Numbered from the stretch's first letter, positions 23,593 to 32,494 are shown. The stretch: 64,000 nucleotides of DNA from UBA7330 sp965243485 (GCA_965243485.1 CBDEVP010000001.1:930001-994000); one strand, 5' to 3'. Translations and numbers: made by a program. The notes: a model not told the origin generated them from the letters alone.

Positions 23593-23946
23593 ATGCAAAT
23601 TCAACCGGGGTATTACAAACTCAAAATCAAGGGCTGGTCAAAGGACCTGCCCAACCATTATCTCCGTGTCTTCATCAAAGACAGGGTCAAATATCTGCAG
23701 ATAGACCATGGTATCCCCACAGAGGCCGAGAAGTGTGAAGAGGAGGTGACCATGCAATACGAAATCGTGAAAAGGCTAACTCCCGGTAGACCCATTGAGG
23801 TGAATCATCTTGTGATCTCTATTTCCTGGATAGATGAAGATAAAGATGTATTTGAATTCCGGGTTCGGAATATCCATGCCTTTGATCGGGTATTGAGATT
23901 ATTCCCAAGAGTGGCCAGGGCTTTGGGGGTGAAGGGTGGCAACTGA
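23593..23946 (+). CDS. Small conserved-looking protein of unknown function
   Basis: A 117-residue protein if started at ATG 23593 (MQIQPGYYKL). An upstream in-frame ATG at 23479 would add 38 hydrophobic residues, but that stretch overlaps an AT-rich direct repeat that looks like promoter DNA. Strand-rich sequence with YKLKIKGWSKDLPNHYLRVFI, LTPGRPIEVNHLVISI and a C-terminal VRNIHAFDRVLRLFPRVARAL amphipathic helix. No catalytic motif is seen and no family recognised. It is divergent to the 22708-23436 gene and convergent with the winged-helix gene at 23980. Confidence 0.5.
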   Translation: MQIQPGYYKLKIKGWSKDLPNHYLRVFIKDRVKYLQIDHGIPTEAEKCEEEVTMQYEIVKRLTPGRPIEVNHLVISISWIDEDKDVFEFRVRNIHAFDRVLRLFPRVARALGVKGGN

Positions 23947-23979
23947 TAAAGGGACGAGGCTTCAATATTCCTTTAATCT

Positions 23980-24504
23980 TCATTTCTCATACAAACTTCT
24001 TAAGTGCCCAATCTGATCTTGAAAGGCATATTTCTCAAAGCCCACCCGGATAATCAAATGTTTATCCGATAAGTGGTGAATGGATTTTTTGATAATTCCC
24101 CTGGATAGTTTAGTAATTTTCTCAAGCCCATTGAAATTAAGTCCCTCATCACTTTCTTGAATAAGTTTCAAGATCTCCACGGTTTCTTTCGATAGATCTG
24201 CAAGAGTTAACATTTGACTCATTTCGAGGCAGTATTTCAGCGCCTTTACGATCAAACGATTGATCTGTCTTCCAAAGCCTAAGTTATCAGAGTCGGAATC
24301 TTTTGGTATCAACGTCTCCTTATTTTGATTTGGCAAGTAGTTGATCACCCTTACCCACAAATCGCCCTGATAGATTACCACATCCACGATAGAATTCCCG
24401 TCCGCCTTGAAGTTATGGATTGGTTTGATCTCAGAGATAATCATTAGGTCTAAAATAATGGTTTTTATGGATTGGGTCATTAAAGATGTTGAGGTAAGCA
24501 TCAC
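23980..24504 (-). CDS. Winged-helix-type regulator-like protein
   Basis: A 174-residue ORF. Starts at GTG 24504, ATG 24501 and ATG 24480 (MTQSIKTII) are all possible. The N-terminal half is strand-rich (SIVDVVIYQGDLWVRVINY). The last ~75 residues read as a winged helix: SKETVEILKLIQ, then GLNFNGLEKITKLSRGIIKKSIHHLSDKHLI and a wing (IRVGFEKYAFQ). It could be a DNA-binding regulator. The target is unknown; the divergent overlapping pair at 24604 starts 100 bp away. Confidence 0.5.
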   Translation of the reverse strand: MMLTSTSLMTQSIKTIILDLMIISEIKPIHNFKADGNSIVDVVIYQGDLWVRVINYLPNQNKETLIPKDSDSDNLGFGRQINRLIVKALKYCLEMSQMLTLADLSKETVEILKLIQESDEGLNFNGLEKITKLSRGIIKKSIHHLSDKHLIIRVGFEKYAFQDQIGHLRSLYEK

Positions 24505-24603
24505 CGTTGATCAATTCCCCATTCTGCACACCTGTTTGACTAGAAATTCTGTAGATTTATGAATGATGTTAGTTGTTAGCCACAATACGTAAACTTTAAT
24601 AAA

Positions 24604-24900
24604 ATGAAGGAAAGACTAGTCACAATCCTTTTCGCAGTACTTAGAAAACATAATTTGGGAATTGATAATGAGTCTCTAAGAATTATAGAGAGTGACATAG
24701 AGATTTTTTTGAATACATATAGCCCAGGTGAAAAGAGGCAGCAAGGAATAACAGACTTTGAAACCTTTGTAGAGAGAATGACAGATTATGCTCTGGAAGA
24801 ACAGGAAAATCTAATTTCAAAAAAGGCCATAGAAAACGCTCGGAAAAAATGTGGTTTAATATTTTGGTGTAAAATCGAACGGAATGAGCGGGATAGATAA
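24604..24900 (+). CDS. Small helical protein overlapping a membrane protein gene
   Basis: A 98-residue protein with no signal peptide. Helical pattern: an N-terminal amphipathic helix (RLVTILFAVLRKH), an acidic middle (IIESDIEIFLNTY), and a basic end with KKCGLIFWCKIERNERDR. Its last 17 bp overlap the next gene, indicating translational coupling. It has no recognised family. The pair could be a two-gene unit such as a toxin-immunity or regulator-effector pair; that is a guess from architecture. Confidence 0.55.
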   Translation: MKERLVTILFAVLRKHNLGIDNESLRIIESDIEIFLNTYSPGEKRQQGITDFETFVERMTDYALEEQENLISKKAIENARKKCGLIFWCKIERNERDR

Positions 24901-25291
24901 TGAGAAAATTCAACCTGAAGTGAACGATTTCAACCGAGAAGAAAAGCAGATTGACACTGCAATTGAAGCGATTAAACAACAGATAACACTTTCAGTGATC
25001 TTAATCACAGCTTCCTTGACTTTCGCGAACTTGATACAAAAACAGACAGAATTGTTATGGTACGGACTACCTTACATTTTAATTCCATTGGGGCTTAACA
25101 TCATATTTGGAATTCTCAGCATTATGAGTATTTCTTATTACTTGGTCGATGAATCTGATTATGTCTTGAATAGAAGGCTTGTACGAATTTTTGGAATCCT
25201 ACAAAATTTAGTATTTGCATTTTCTGTAATTGCCATGGTGGTTTTGGTAGTTAACGAAATTTTTTCTTCCAACACGGTAAAATGTGGCTAA
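24884..25291 (+). CDS. Three-helix membrane protein
   Basis: A 135-residue protein. A 30-residue charged N-terminal helix (EKIQPEVNDFNREEKQ) precedes three predicted membrane helices at about residues 34-50, 58-80 and 103-126. The small charged loop DESDYVLNRR lies between helices 2 and 3. The topology resembles small membrane effectors found in defence islands (SLATT-like proteins have a comparable helix-then-two-TM plan), but the match is only structural. It overlaps the upstream gene by 17 bp and is probably coupled to it. Confidence 0.55.
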   Translation: MSGIDNEKIQPEVNDFNREEKQIDTAIEAIKQQITLSVILITASLTFANLIQKQTELLWYGLPYILIPLGLNIIFGILSIMSISYYLVDESDYVLNRRLVRIFGILQNLVFAFSVIAMVVLVVNEIFSSNTVKCG

Positions 25292-25747
25292 CATTTAGCC
25301 GAATAGCCACCATGCCGCACAAAAAAACTCAATGAAACAGGTTATTTTTTATGATGTTTTTTTGATCTGGGTACTCGGGCATTGTGGTTATTCGCTGTTG
25401 ACCAAATACTGGCCTTAGTGTGAGAGTGTTTTCTGTGATTTCTCCATTTGGTCGTGGCTTGTCTGGAAAGAGGCCCACATGCAGTGCCAGGGTGTTTTTC
25501 TTGTCATGAGTCCACAACTCCCCCTTACCCCAGGTATTTATGGCTTTGAAGTCAGATTATTTCTGGCATGTCCCGGTTCTAATAAATCCGCAAGGTTTTG
25601 GAAATCTTGCGGATTTTATTTTTCCTCCTGCGCCATCGGGCGGAGGACATATGATCAAAATCATGGAGCAGCAGCACAGAAGTAATTTCACGGATTGGTC
25701 ATTCATCTTAAATTCATAGCCACTGTGGGACCCTTAATCGCAAAGCC
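25292..25747. other. 456-bp spacer with gene remnant and terminator
   Basis: No intact gene. On the minus strand 25329-25553 stays open and reads a protein-like tail (AINTWGKGELWTHDKKNT...FPDKPRPNGE), with a stop just upstream and no good start, which looks like the C-terminal scrap of a lost gene. A strong hairpin with T-run lies at 25585-25623. Confidence 0.45.
25585..25623 (+). terminator. Rho-independent terminator
   Basis: Stem AATCCGCAAG (25585-25594) pairs exactly with CTTGCGGATT (25606-25615) across an 11-base loop, followed by TTATTTTT. It also partly works in the opposite sense. Its right half recurs at 26280-26311. Confidence 0.75.
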
Positions 25748-26206
25748 ATGAAAAGTCTATCCTTACTTTTTGCAGGATCGCTGCTGGTCGCCTTCTCCTG
25801 CTCGGCCCCGACCAGGGAGAGCGCCGATGAAAAACAGCCGGAAGAAAAAAGCCTGGTTACGTACGTGGACCTTACGGATCCGCTGGATCAGGCCCTGATC
25901 AGGGAGGGCACAGAGATATTCACCGCCAAATGCGACTACTGCCATACGATAGATACCGTAGAATTTACCGTGCCGGCGTTTGCCGGTGTCACCAACCGAA
26001 GGTCACCCGAATGGATCATGAATATGATCATCAATGTGGATGAGATGCTCAGGCAGGATCCTGTGGCGGCGGATCTGCTGCAAAAGCACCAAAAGATGAT
26101 GCCTGATCCTGAGCTTGGGGTGGCAGAAGCAAGGGCTGTGCTGGAGTTCCTCCGGTCCAATGACCTTGAGCAGCTGGGCGAAAAAGATCAGGCGGCCGGC
26201 CAATAG
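25748..26206 (+). CDS. Cytochrome c-type lipoprotein
   Basis: Protein of 152 residues. Lipobox FSCS with Cys18 follows a clear signal peptide, then a charged linker (SADEKQPEEK). A single-haem cytochrome c domain starts at about residue 45: Cys62-Asp-Tyr-Cys65-His66 is the haem motif. A Met in KMMPDP (about Met118) is the likely sixth ligand, and a C-terminal helix (AEARAVLEFLRS) completes the fold. It is an outer- or inner-membrane tethered electron carrier. It stands alone between two spacers that both carry the same GCGGATTTT element. Confidence 0.88.
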   Translation: MKSLSLLFAGSLLVAFSCSAPTRESADEKQPEEKSLVTYVDLTDPLDQALIREGTEIFTAKCDYCHTIDTVEFTVPAFAGVTNRRSPEWIMNMIINVDEMLRQDPVAADLLQKHQKMMPDPELGVAEARAVLEFLRSNDLEQLGEKDQAAGQ

Positions 26207-26514
26207 CACCACCCGGCAAAACCATCCAGCCGCATACCTCGCGGAGTTTTATTATTATCACAGGTCGGATACAATCTAGAAGGTTGTGGAAACTTTGCGG
26301 ATTTTGTTTTTAATAGAAACGCTAAAGTAGCTGCCACGGATCGGCGGAGGTAACTTCAGCACCAGGGAGGAGATGAAAAGGACCCTGCCGCTCATGGCCC
26401 TGGAGGTATTTGCATTATTTTTCATATCTTCAGGAGACAAACGAAGCTTCACCGGCATCTGTGGATAAACGGATCTCCTGATACCGGCCGTGGTTTCTCC
26501 AGATAAGCGCTAGC
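26207..26514. other. 308-bp spacer without a convincing gene
   Basis: Contains a second copy (26280-26311) of the terminator-like segment from 25592-25623. Otherwise no ORF with a plausible start and no clear RNA structure was seen. Confidence 0.4.
26280..26311 (+). repeat. Second copy of a 32-bp terminator-like element
   Basis: Matches 25592-25623 at all but five of 32 positions. The left stem arm of the first copy is not preserved here, so it would no longer form the full hairpin. The two copies flank the cytochrome c gene. Confidence 0.6.
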
Positions 26515-28092
26515 ATGAGCAGATCATTCAGTTTGATTTTTCTGGCCTTCGCCTGTTGGCTGGCAGCGCCTTTGCCGGCCATGGCCCAGGATACGCTCAC
26601 CCTGGGTGAGGCATACGTCAATCTTTCCCTGACCATCGAATATTTTGACTCACTGGACGAACACAGGCTGGAGCGCATCCTGTCTTTTGAAAGGAAACAA
26701 CTGGAATCCCTGCAGGGGGACATCCGCTCCGTCTATCCTGACCTGTATCATCTTGCCTGGTCCCAATGGCACCTGATCGATACCCGGCTGCGCGAGCAAA
26801 CGGGGGACCCCGCCGACAGACAAACGCTGCTCTCCTGGAAAAATGCACTTGAGCCTTCCATCCGGTACTATCACAAAATAGACCCTGATATCAGGAGTAA
26901 CGACTTTTTTAAATTCATCGAATTTGATTTTCGGGACGTCTATGGTCAGGAATCGAATATTCTAAGTATAAAAAGGCGTTTTACTCCGCTTTTCAACCAA
27001 AACATCTATGGCGATTTTAAGCGGATCTTCTACCAGGCTATAAGCTTAGGCCGGTTTCACTTTGATTCGTTGAGCTACTACAGCGCATTGTTTAATATTC
27101 CCTTTAGCACCCGCATCATTGAAAACAGATATTTCGGCAGAGCAGACAGTTATGGTGAATCCGTAAGTACGGTATACCGCCAGGCATCCGCTTTGGACCT
27201 GATCGCACGGTACCTGCAGCTGGATTTCCTCGCCAGTGAAAGGCAGGAGGATGTTGATCCTGCCATGATCTATGCAGCATATGAACAATTTGTTCGCGAC
27301 CTCAATCCTGCCAGCAATGTATTTCACTACAGAATGAACGATATCATTCCCAAGGATTCGTTCTTTATCCGGGAGCTGAATCAAAGGACCTGTGACCAGC
27401 TGTACCAGCGGCTTCGTGAAAAATATCCGATCAGCCGTGATTACAACTACTACCCGGACCGGGGTGACGCATCATCTGCAGGTCCCGCTTTTCCCGAAAA
27501 ATATTATTTCCCGACCCCGGCGCCGTATCCTACGGCCAAAGTGGCTATAAGGGACTTTAAGCCGGAGCTAAAAACACTGAAAAGTGTGGATCGTCATATC
27601 AGGCAAAGCTTTATCGACGCCGGCTATGAAGGCAGGTTGCATTACTTCTACATCAGGGAACCGGGATTTGCCGTGGCCACAGGCATAGAGCGCATCAACC
27701 GGGATGGCTCGCCGGCGGAAGAGCCGGGACGCTGGGACCTGAGGCAGGGCGGGGATGAAGGTTTTTCTCTCTACCAGGTGTTCAAAGCCATGTTCTTCCA
27801 GACCCAAAGCGACTACCGCCTGATCGCCTGTGTGGTAGCAGGGGATGAGATACGGACAACCTCCCAGCCATCCGTCATAAGCGACATGACCGAACTCCTG
27901 AAGAAGAGCTACTCCACGCTGCCAGCTGATCTTGCTGACGTGGAGTTAATTGACAAGACCATTACTGTCCTCGTCTATCATTATACACAAAATGAGATCG
28001 GAATGGTGCCCATGCTCAATCAAAACACCATCCTCACCGTGTATGACCATCTGCAAAATACCCCTAAACTTTCACAACTAACCTCCTTATAA
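26515..28092 (+). CDS. Secreted protein of unknown function (525 residues)
   Basis: Signal peptide at residues about 1-25 (FACWLAAPLPAMAQ). The mature protein is soluble-looking with mixed helices and many aromatic residues. Distinct segments: a helical N-terminal half (LGEAYVNLSLTIEYFDSL, FKFIEFDFRDVYGQ), a Pro-rich middle (FPEKYYFPTPAPYPTAK) and a C-terminal alpha/beta domain (YEGRLHYFYIREPGFAVATGIERIN, SDYRLIACVVAGDE). I do not recognise the family. A short 2-bp gap to the next membrane-protein gene indicates an operon. Confidence 0.65.
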   Translation: MSRSFSLIFLAFACWLAAPLPAMAQDTLTLGEAYVNLSLTIEYFDSLDEHRLERILSFERKQLESLQGDIRSVYPDLYHLAWSQWHLIDTRLREQTGDPADRQTLLSWKNALEPSIRYYHKIDPDIRSNDFFKFIEFDFRDVYGQESNILSIKRRFTPLFNQNIYGDFKRIFYQAISLGRFHFDSLSYYSALFNIPFSTRIIENRYFGRADSYGESVSTVYRQASALDLIARYLQLDFLASERQEDVDPAMIYAAYEQFVRDLNPASNVFHYRMNDIIPKDSFFIRELNQRTCDQLYQRLREKYPISRDYNYYPDRGDASSAGPAFPEKYYFPTPAPYPTAKVAIRDFKPELKTLKSVDRHIRQSFIDAGYEGRLHYFYIREPGFAVATGIERINRDGSPAEEPGRWDLRQGGDEGFSLYQVFKAMFFQTQSDYRLIACVVAGDEIRTTSQPSVISDMTELLKKSYSTLPADLADVELIDKTITVLVYHYTQNEIGMVPMLNQNTILTVYDHLQNTPKLSQLTSL

Positions 28093-28094
28093 GC

Positions 28095-28568
28095 ATGTCA
28101 CGGACGATTGAATATGCCAACGCACAGAAAAAACTGGTGGTCCTGTGGTGCACCTTTTCTCTGGCCGTGTTTATCCTCTTTTTTATACAGACCCTTACCG
28201 GAAAATACCTGGGACATATGGGAGAAGTCTGGGAATGGGTGCTTCAATTCATCATTCCACCCCTCACACTCATCATCGGCGTGCTCATCAGCCAGGTGAC
28301 CTCCGAGCCCAATACCCGAAAAGTGGATATCTTCTATTTCCGACTGGCGCTTGGCTTTTCACTGTTCTTTCTGGTGCTTTTGTTTCTGTCGGCGATGATC
28401 GTGCCTGTGCTGCACCAGGCGCAAAACAGCTCGGTCCTGATCTCTGAGATCACTGAAGAAAACAAAAGGACCATCATCGATGCTTTCGAAAGCTACAACG
28501 CCTTTCTCATGCCGGTGCAGGGGATCTCTACCCTCACCCTGGGTTTGTTCTTTTCCAGGACAAAGTGA
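28095..28568 (+). CDS. Three-helix membrane protein
   Basis: A 157-residue protein starting 2 bp after the preceding stop. Predicted membrane helices at about residues 13-31 (KLVVLWCTFSLAVFILFFI), 44-66 and 80-106. After these comes a polar segment (LISEITEENKRTIIDAFESYN) and a final weak hydrophobic stretch. It is probably an inner-membrane partner of the upstream secreted protein. No family is recognised. Confidence 0.6.
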   Translation: MSRTIEYANAQKKLVVLWCTFSLAVFILFFIQTLTGKYLGHMGEVWEWVLQFIIPPLTLIIGVLISQVTSEPNTRKVDIFYFRLALGFSLFFLVLLFLSAMIVPVLHQAQNSSVLISEITEENKRTIIDAFESYNAFLMPVQGISTLTLGLFFSRTK

Positions 28569-28693
28569 TCATTTCTCAGCCACGGATTTACAGGATCAGC
28601 AGACTCATTCACCTAATAATTACAGGCCTTTGATAATCCGTTTTTAGTGAAAATTCCATATTTTCATAGGCAGAACCAACCTTAGACATCATC

Positions 28694-29533
28694 ATGTCCA
28701 AAGCTTATTCCCTGCTTTCCTGGAATGTGGAACACTTCCGGATGAACTCCACCCGTGACGCCGAAGAAAGGCTTCAGAGAATAATCGCTACCATCCGGCA
28801 GGAGGACCCGGATGTGTTTGCGCTGTATGAGGTGGAAGGAAAAGAGGTCTTTGCCGATCTGGTGACCAGCTTCCCCGGTTACTCATTTCACATCACCGAG
28901 GGCGAACAGGTACAGGAGATCCTCGTGGGTGTAAGGGGAAAGATCACTGCCTTTTTCACCCAAAAACTGGAATTCAAGAGCGGACAGCAGACCCTGAGGC
29001 CCGGAGCACTGCTCACACTCACCATTGATTCGGTGTACTACCCGATCCTTTTCCTCCACCTGAAGAGCTTTGACGATCCCAGGAGCTTTGGCCTTCGGGA
29101 TGACATGATCTCACGGGCCATCAAATTTTCGAAAGAGCTGAGGGTCGACGGACAAAACGCCAACTACCTTTTTATCGGGGACCTGAATACCATGGGGTTC
29201 GACTACTATTTTGACCGGGACATCCCGGTGGAGCTGGAGCTGAAAAAATCAGACATCTATGCCAAAAGGTATTATGATATGATCAGGCTGGAGAAGACCT
29301 ATCCAAATTCCTGGTGGAACGGCTCAAGAAGCAGCTACGCCGAAGGGCCCCTGGATCATTGCTATGCTGCTGAGCACCTGAAATTCAGGATGTTCCCTAA
29401 CCAGGATCGGGATGGAAAAAGTCCTGTGTCCGTGAAAGGCTGGGCGGAGAAGTCCTCGGTGGAGGAAAAGGACCGGTGGATCAGGGACTATTCGGATCAT
29501 TGCTACCTGTACCTGGAGGTGCAAAAGGTGTGA
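28694..29533 (+). CDS. Endonuclease/exonuclease/phosphatase family protein
   Basis: A 279-residue EEP-fold enzyme. Metal and phosphate residues are in place: SWNVEHF (Asn11, Glu13), YEVEG with Glu46, GDLNTMG (Asp and Asn), and DHCY occurring near the end, of which DYSDHCYLYLEV is the usual C-terminal SDH motif. No signal peptide, so cytosolic. The family includes nucleases, phosphodiesterases and inositol phosphatases, and the substrate cannot be told. It stands alone with spacers on both sides. Confidence 0.85.
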   Translation: MSKAYSLLSWNVEHFRMNSTRDAEERLQRIIATIRQEDPDVFALYEVEGKEVFADLVTSFPGYSFHITEGEQVQEILVGVRGKITAFFTQKLEFKSGQQTLRPGALLTLTIDSVYYPILFLHLKSFDDPRSFGLRDDMISRAIKFSKELRVDGQNANYLFIGDLNTMGFDYYFDRDIPVELELKKSDIYAKRYYDMIRLEKTYPNSWWNGSRSSYAEGPLDHCYAAEHLKFRMFPNQDRDGKSPVSVKGWAEKSSVEEKDRWIRDYSDHCYLYLEVQKV

Positions 29534-29886
29534 GGATCTGTTAGAGGATAAATCCCCCAAGTCCAGATAGCATCGTCACCCGGAGGGGCGAGCGGCTACA
29601 TTTTTACGCTGGCCGGAATTCATGCTACTTTCTGATCTCACGTTTCAGCAGGCTTGCGAAGCTTTTTATCCTCTTTGCACATTCTGCAAATTCACTCCCG
29701 TCATTTACGGCATATCGCCAATCTCACCCAAATGAATTGCAGGAAATCTCAGGATATCCCAATCACCGGTTTTCTGCAAGCAGGGATTTTCAATACCTGA
29801 AAATATAGTCTTTGGCCTCCAAAAATCCAGTTTTCGATTGCCAGGGAATGTCAGGACCTTCACTTCACAATCAAAAAAATAACGAG
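29534..29886. other. 353-bp spacer
   Basis: I see no supported gene, hairpin terminator or repeat here. The downstream part probably contains the promoter of the small secreted ORF at 29887 and the reductase pair after it. Confidence 0.3.
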
Positions 29887-30072
29887 ATGAAGACACTAAC
29901 CAAACAGAAGATCCACTGGCTGATCCTGATCTTCCAGATCCTTTTCCTGGGACTGGTTTTTGCCGCTACCGCTCAGCCGGGGGCATCCAAAACCGGCAGG
30001 GAAGGCAGCGATGCCGAAGCATCTGCCACCACCACTTTCAGAAATCAATCCATCCATCTAAACCACCACTGA
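29887..30072 (+). CDS. Small secreted peptide ORF upstream of a reductase
   Basis: A 61-residue ORF beginning MKTLTKQKIHW with a hydrophobic segment (LILIFQILFLGLVFAATAQ) that is a good signal peptide. The remaining ~30 residues are polar (KTGREGSDAEASATTT), ending in His-rich sequence. The stop is 2 bp before the start of the next gene, so it could serve as a leader. It has no family, and might be a remnant of a longer secreted gene. Confidence 0.4.
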   Translation: MKTLTKQKIHWLILIFQILFLGLVFAATAQPGASKTGREGSDAEASATTTFRNQSIHLNHH

Positions 30073-30074
30073 TA

Positions 30075-31142
30075 ATGAACACTACTTATCACCAAACCAA
30101 CAGATTTGCCTTTCTCATCCACTTCAGGTTCGATATCAGGGATGATATGGCCCTTTACTGGAAACCTCTAAAAAAGGTACCGGAAAAATGGTACCGGTCT
30201 ATTTTCGACCGCGACACTCCCTCGTCTTTCAAATGGGGGGAAGTTCGCTCTTCGGACAACGAGGCCATGCTTGGGATCAATGAAATGATCATGCTCAACT
30301 CTGAAATGTTCCTCAGGCGTGGCCATCGAACCATGAGCAAGGTTATCAACAAGACCATCGACAGGCTTGTAGACAAAGGCTACTCAAGTATTGGTCTTGG
30401 TGCATTGACCGCTCCACTGACCAAAGGAGGTTTAATGCTGAAAGACAGGCAGGACGTGAGCATCACGAATGGGAACGCCTATACATCTGCGATCATGTTT
30501 CAGGCTGTGGAAAAGCTGATCAGGATCAATGGGGCTCTTGGAAAAACAGTGGCCATTGTAGGCGCATCGGGAAGCGTGGGTAGTTGCCTGTCTAAATTGA
30601 TATTGAAAAATAATCTGGCGGACCGGCTCATCATGACTGGCAGATCCATACCGAGACTGCAAAAACTAGAGCAAAGCATCGGGGAAGATGATCTGCGAGG
30701 CAATGTTGAATTTCATCACAACCTGGACCGGATCCACGAGGCCGACCTGGTCTGCCTGCTTACTACGAGTCCTGATGCCATACTCAGGCCGGATCAACTG
30801 AAAAAAGATGCAGTGATCCTGGATGGTACACAGCCCAGGAACACCAGGAGATCGCTCGTTGAGGCCAGGCCCGATATCACGGTAGTTGACGGCGGCATCG
30901 TCTACGCTCCGGGTATTTCACTAAGAAAAGGCAGTCTGGACCTGCCGGAGCATCACTATTATGCGTGCTTCTCCGAGACGGCTCTGCTTTCCATGGATGG
31001 CCACAAAGGGCATTTTTGTCTGGGATATCCCACCCTCGATCAGGCGGAGCATATGCTTCAACTAGCCCAACGGCATGGATTCGGGCTGGCCCCTTTCATT
31101 TCATTCGGTGAAACTTTAACCAACTCAATCTACGCACAATGA
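30075..31142 (+). CDS. Acyl-ACP-reductase-like / shikimate-dehydrogenase-fold protein
   Basis: A 355-residue protein. The central region has a NAD(P)-binding Rossmann motif GASGSVG (residues 163-169) and downstream IMTGRS. Upstream segments GLGALTAPLTKGG and TNGNAYTSA resemble those of cyanobacterial long-chain acyl-ACP reductases. That family converts acyl-ACP to aldehyde using a Cys; Cys171 (GSCLSK) and Cys226 (LVCLLTTS) are candidates, but none can be assigned safely. The stop overlaps the start of the FAD oxidoreductase by 4 bp. Together they could form a two-step redox unit on lipid-derived carbonyls; this is inference. Confidence 0.7.
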   Translation: MNTTYHQTNRFAFLIHFRFDIRDDMALYWKPLKKVPEKWYRSIFDRDTPSSFKWGEVRSSDNEAMLGINEMIMLNSEMFLRRGHRTMSKVINKTIDRLVDKGYSSIGLGALTAPLTKGGLMLKDRQDVSITNGNAYTSAIMFQAVEKLIRINGALGKTVAIVGASGSVGSCLSKLILKNNLADRLIMTGRSIPRLQKLEQSIGEDDLRGNVEFHHNLDRIHEADLVCLLTTSPDAILRPDQLKKDAVILDGTQPRNTRRSLVEARPDITVVDGGIVYAPGISLRKGSLDLPEHHYYACFSETALLSMDGHKGHFCLGYPTLDQAEHMLQLAQRHGFGLAPFISFGETLTNSIYAQ

Positions 31143-32464
31143 AACCACATATCGTACTTATCGGCACAGGCTATACATCGGTCTGGGCAGTCAAATATTT
31201 AGAAAGAAAGCTGGGAAAAAGTCTTCGAAGAGGGGAGATCAAAGTGACTTTCGTTTCAGATGTTCCACACCATAGCTTCCACGGGTTTACCGGTGAATAT
31301 GTCACCGGCTACCTGCCCATGAGATACAGAGATACGGATATCAGGGAGCTATTTCCCTATGCCAATTTCATCCACGGTAGATTTCAGGAAATCGATCAGC
31401 AAAAAGATGCCATCATCTACCTCGATCTTGCCAGCGGGAAAAAGCGATCGTTGACATTTGATCAGCTGGTGATCGGGATCGGGAGTGGGGACAAGCCGGT
31501 CTTTACGGAACATGCCCACAGTGTAAAAAAACCAAAGGGGGTCGTAAAGACCAGGGAAGCCGTCATTGAGGCCATCTCAAAGGCCGAACGATCCGGGGAT
31601 CCTGCTGAAATAGATAAGCTTCTCCACTTTGTAGTGCTCGGTGGAGGGATTGCGGGTGTGGAGGTGGCTTCAAACCTGCGGGAGCAGTTCAGATCACTGG
31701 AGGAATCGTATCAGGTGCTTAAGGCTCACCCGCCAAGGATCACTGTGGTGCATTCCGGCCGGGAGATCATGCCTCAGATCAAAATGAAATTGCTGATCAG
31801 GTATGCAAAAAAATGCCTGCAAAGGCAGCAGGTGGATCTCATCCTGAACACCCATGCCACGGGTGTGACGCCATCGGGTGTTCAATTGTCCAATGGTCAG
31901 ACACTTTCAGCGGAGGTAAAAATCTCCACCGTTGGCCAGCAGGTCCAGGAAATAGACGGCGTCTTACAAAAGGTAAGCGATAAGGATCACCGGCTGGAGG
32001 TGAATGAGTATCTGCAGGTGGCGCGCAAAGCAAACATCTGGGCCGGCGGTGACGTGGCTCGTGTGATCCGTCCGTATTTCAAGACGGAATGCAGGGCGGA
32101 TGCCCTGTGGGCGATCAAACACGGTACGCGCATTGGAAAAAATATGGCCCGCATGCTGAAGGGGAAAAAGCCGGGCAGGTTCAAGTATCCCGGACTGGGT
32201 TATACTGCCAGCTTCGGTTATATGAAAGGCTTCACGGTCCTGTACGGGATGCCAATTTTAGGACCCCTTGCCTGGCTCAACAGGTTTGGCTTTTTCCTTT
32301 ACTTCATGCCTTCCAGGAAGAGGGCCTTTCAACTTCTCCTGTCCGTTATCAAAGGTGAAAAGGAGAATGGGCATATCGTCGGGGAAAAGGTTTATTCAAA
32401 GCCGGGTATGGAGGCTGAATTTACCACCGTCCGGAGCCCTGTACCCCAATGGAATACAGAATAA
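31139..32464 (+). CDS. FAD-dependent NAD(P) oxidoreductase (NDH-2-like)
   Basis: A 441-residue pyridine-nucleotide-disulfide-oxidoreductase-fold protein. FAD-binding GTGYTSVWA near the start, the second dinucleotide fold VVLGGGIAGVEVASNL (about residues 167-182), then GDVAR (about 305) closing the FAD site. The C-terminal ~80 residues contain amphipathic or hydrophobic stretches (LGPLAWLNRFGFFLYFM) that suit membrane association as in type II NADH dehydrogenases. It overlaps the reductase gene by 4 bp (ATGA). It ends before a strong terminator. Confidence 0.85.
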   Translation: MKPHIVLIGTGYTSVWAVKYLERKLGKSLRRGEIKVTFVSDVPHHSFHGFTGEYVTGYLPMRYRDTDIRELFPYANFIHGRFQEIDQQKDAIIYLDLASGKKRSLTFDQLVIGIGSGDKPVFTEHAHSVKKPKGVVKTREAVIEAISKAERSGDPAEIDKLLHFVVLGGGIAGVEVASNLREQFRSLEESYQVLKAHPPRITVVHSGREIMPQIKMKLLIRYAKKCLQRQQVDLILNTHATGVTPSGVQLSNGQTLSAEVKISTVGQQVQEIDGVLQKVSDKDHRLEVNEYLQVARKANIWAGGDVARVIRPYFKTECRADALWAIKHGTRIGKNMARMLKGKKPGRFKYPGLGYTASFGYMKGFTVLYGMPILGPLAWLNRFGFFLYFMPSRKRAFQLLLSVIKGEKENGHIVGEKVYSKPGMEAEFTTVRSPVPQWNTE

Positions 32465-32494
32465 GGATCTTAGAACTTTGTTGTCTGGTTGTAA

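Noticed and set aside
25329..25517. Minus-strand 62-residue gene
   Set aside because: A stop lies just upstream, there is no good start or ribosome site, and it reads as a C-terminal scrap.
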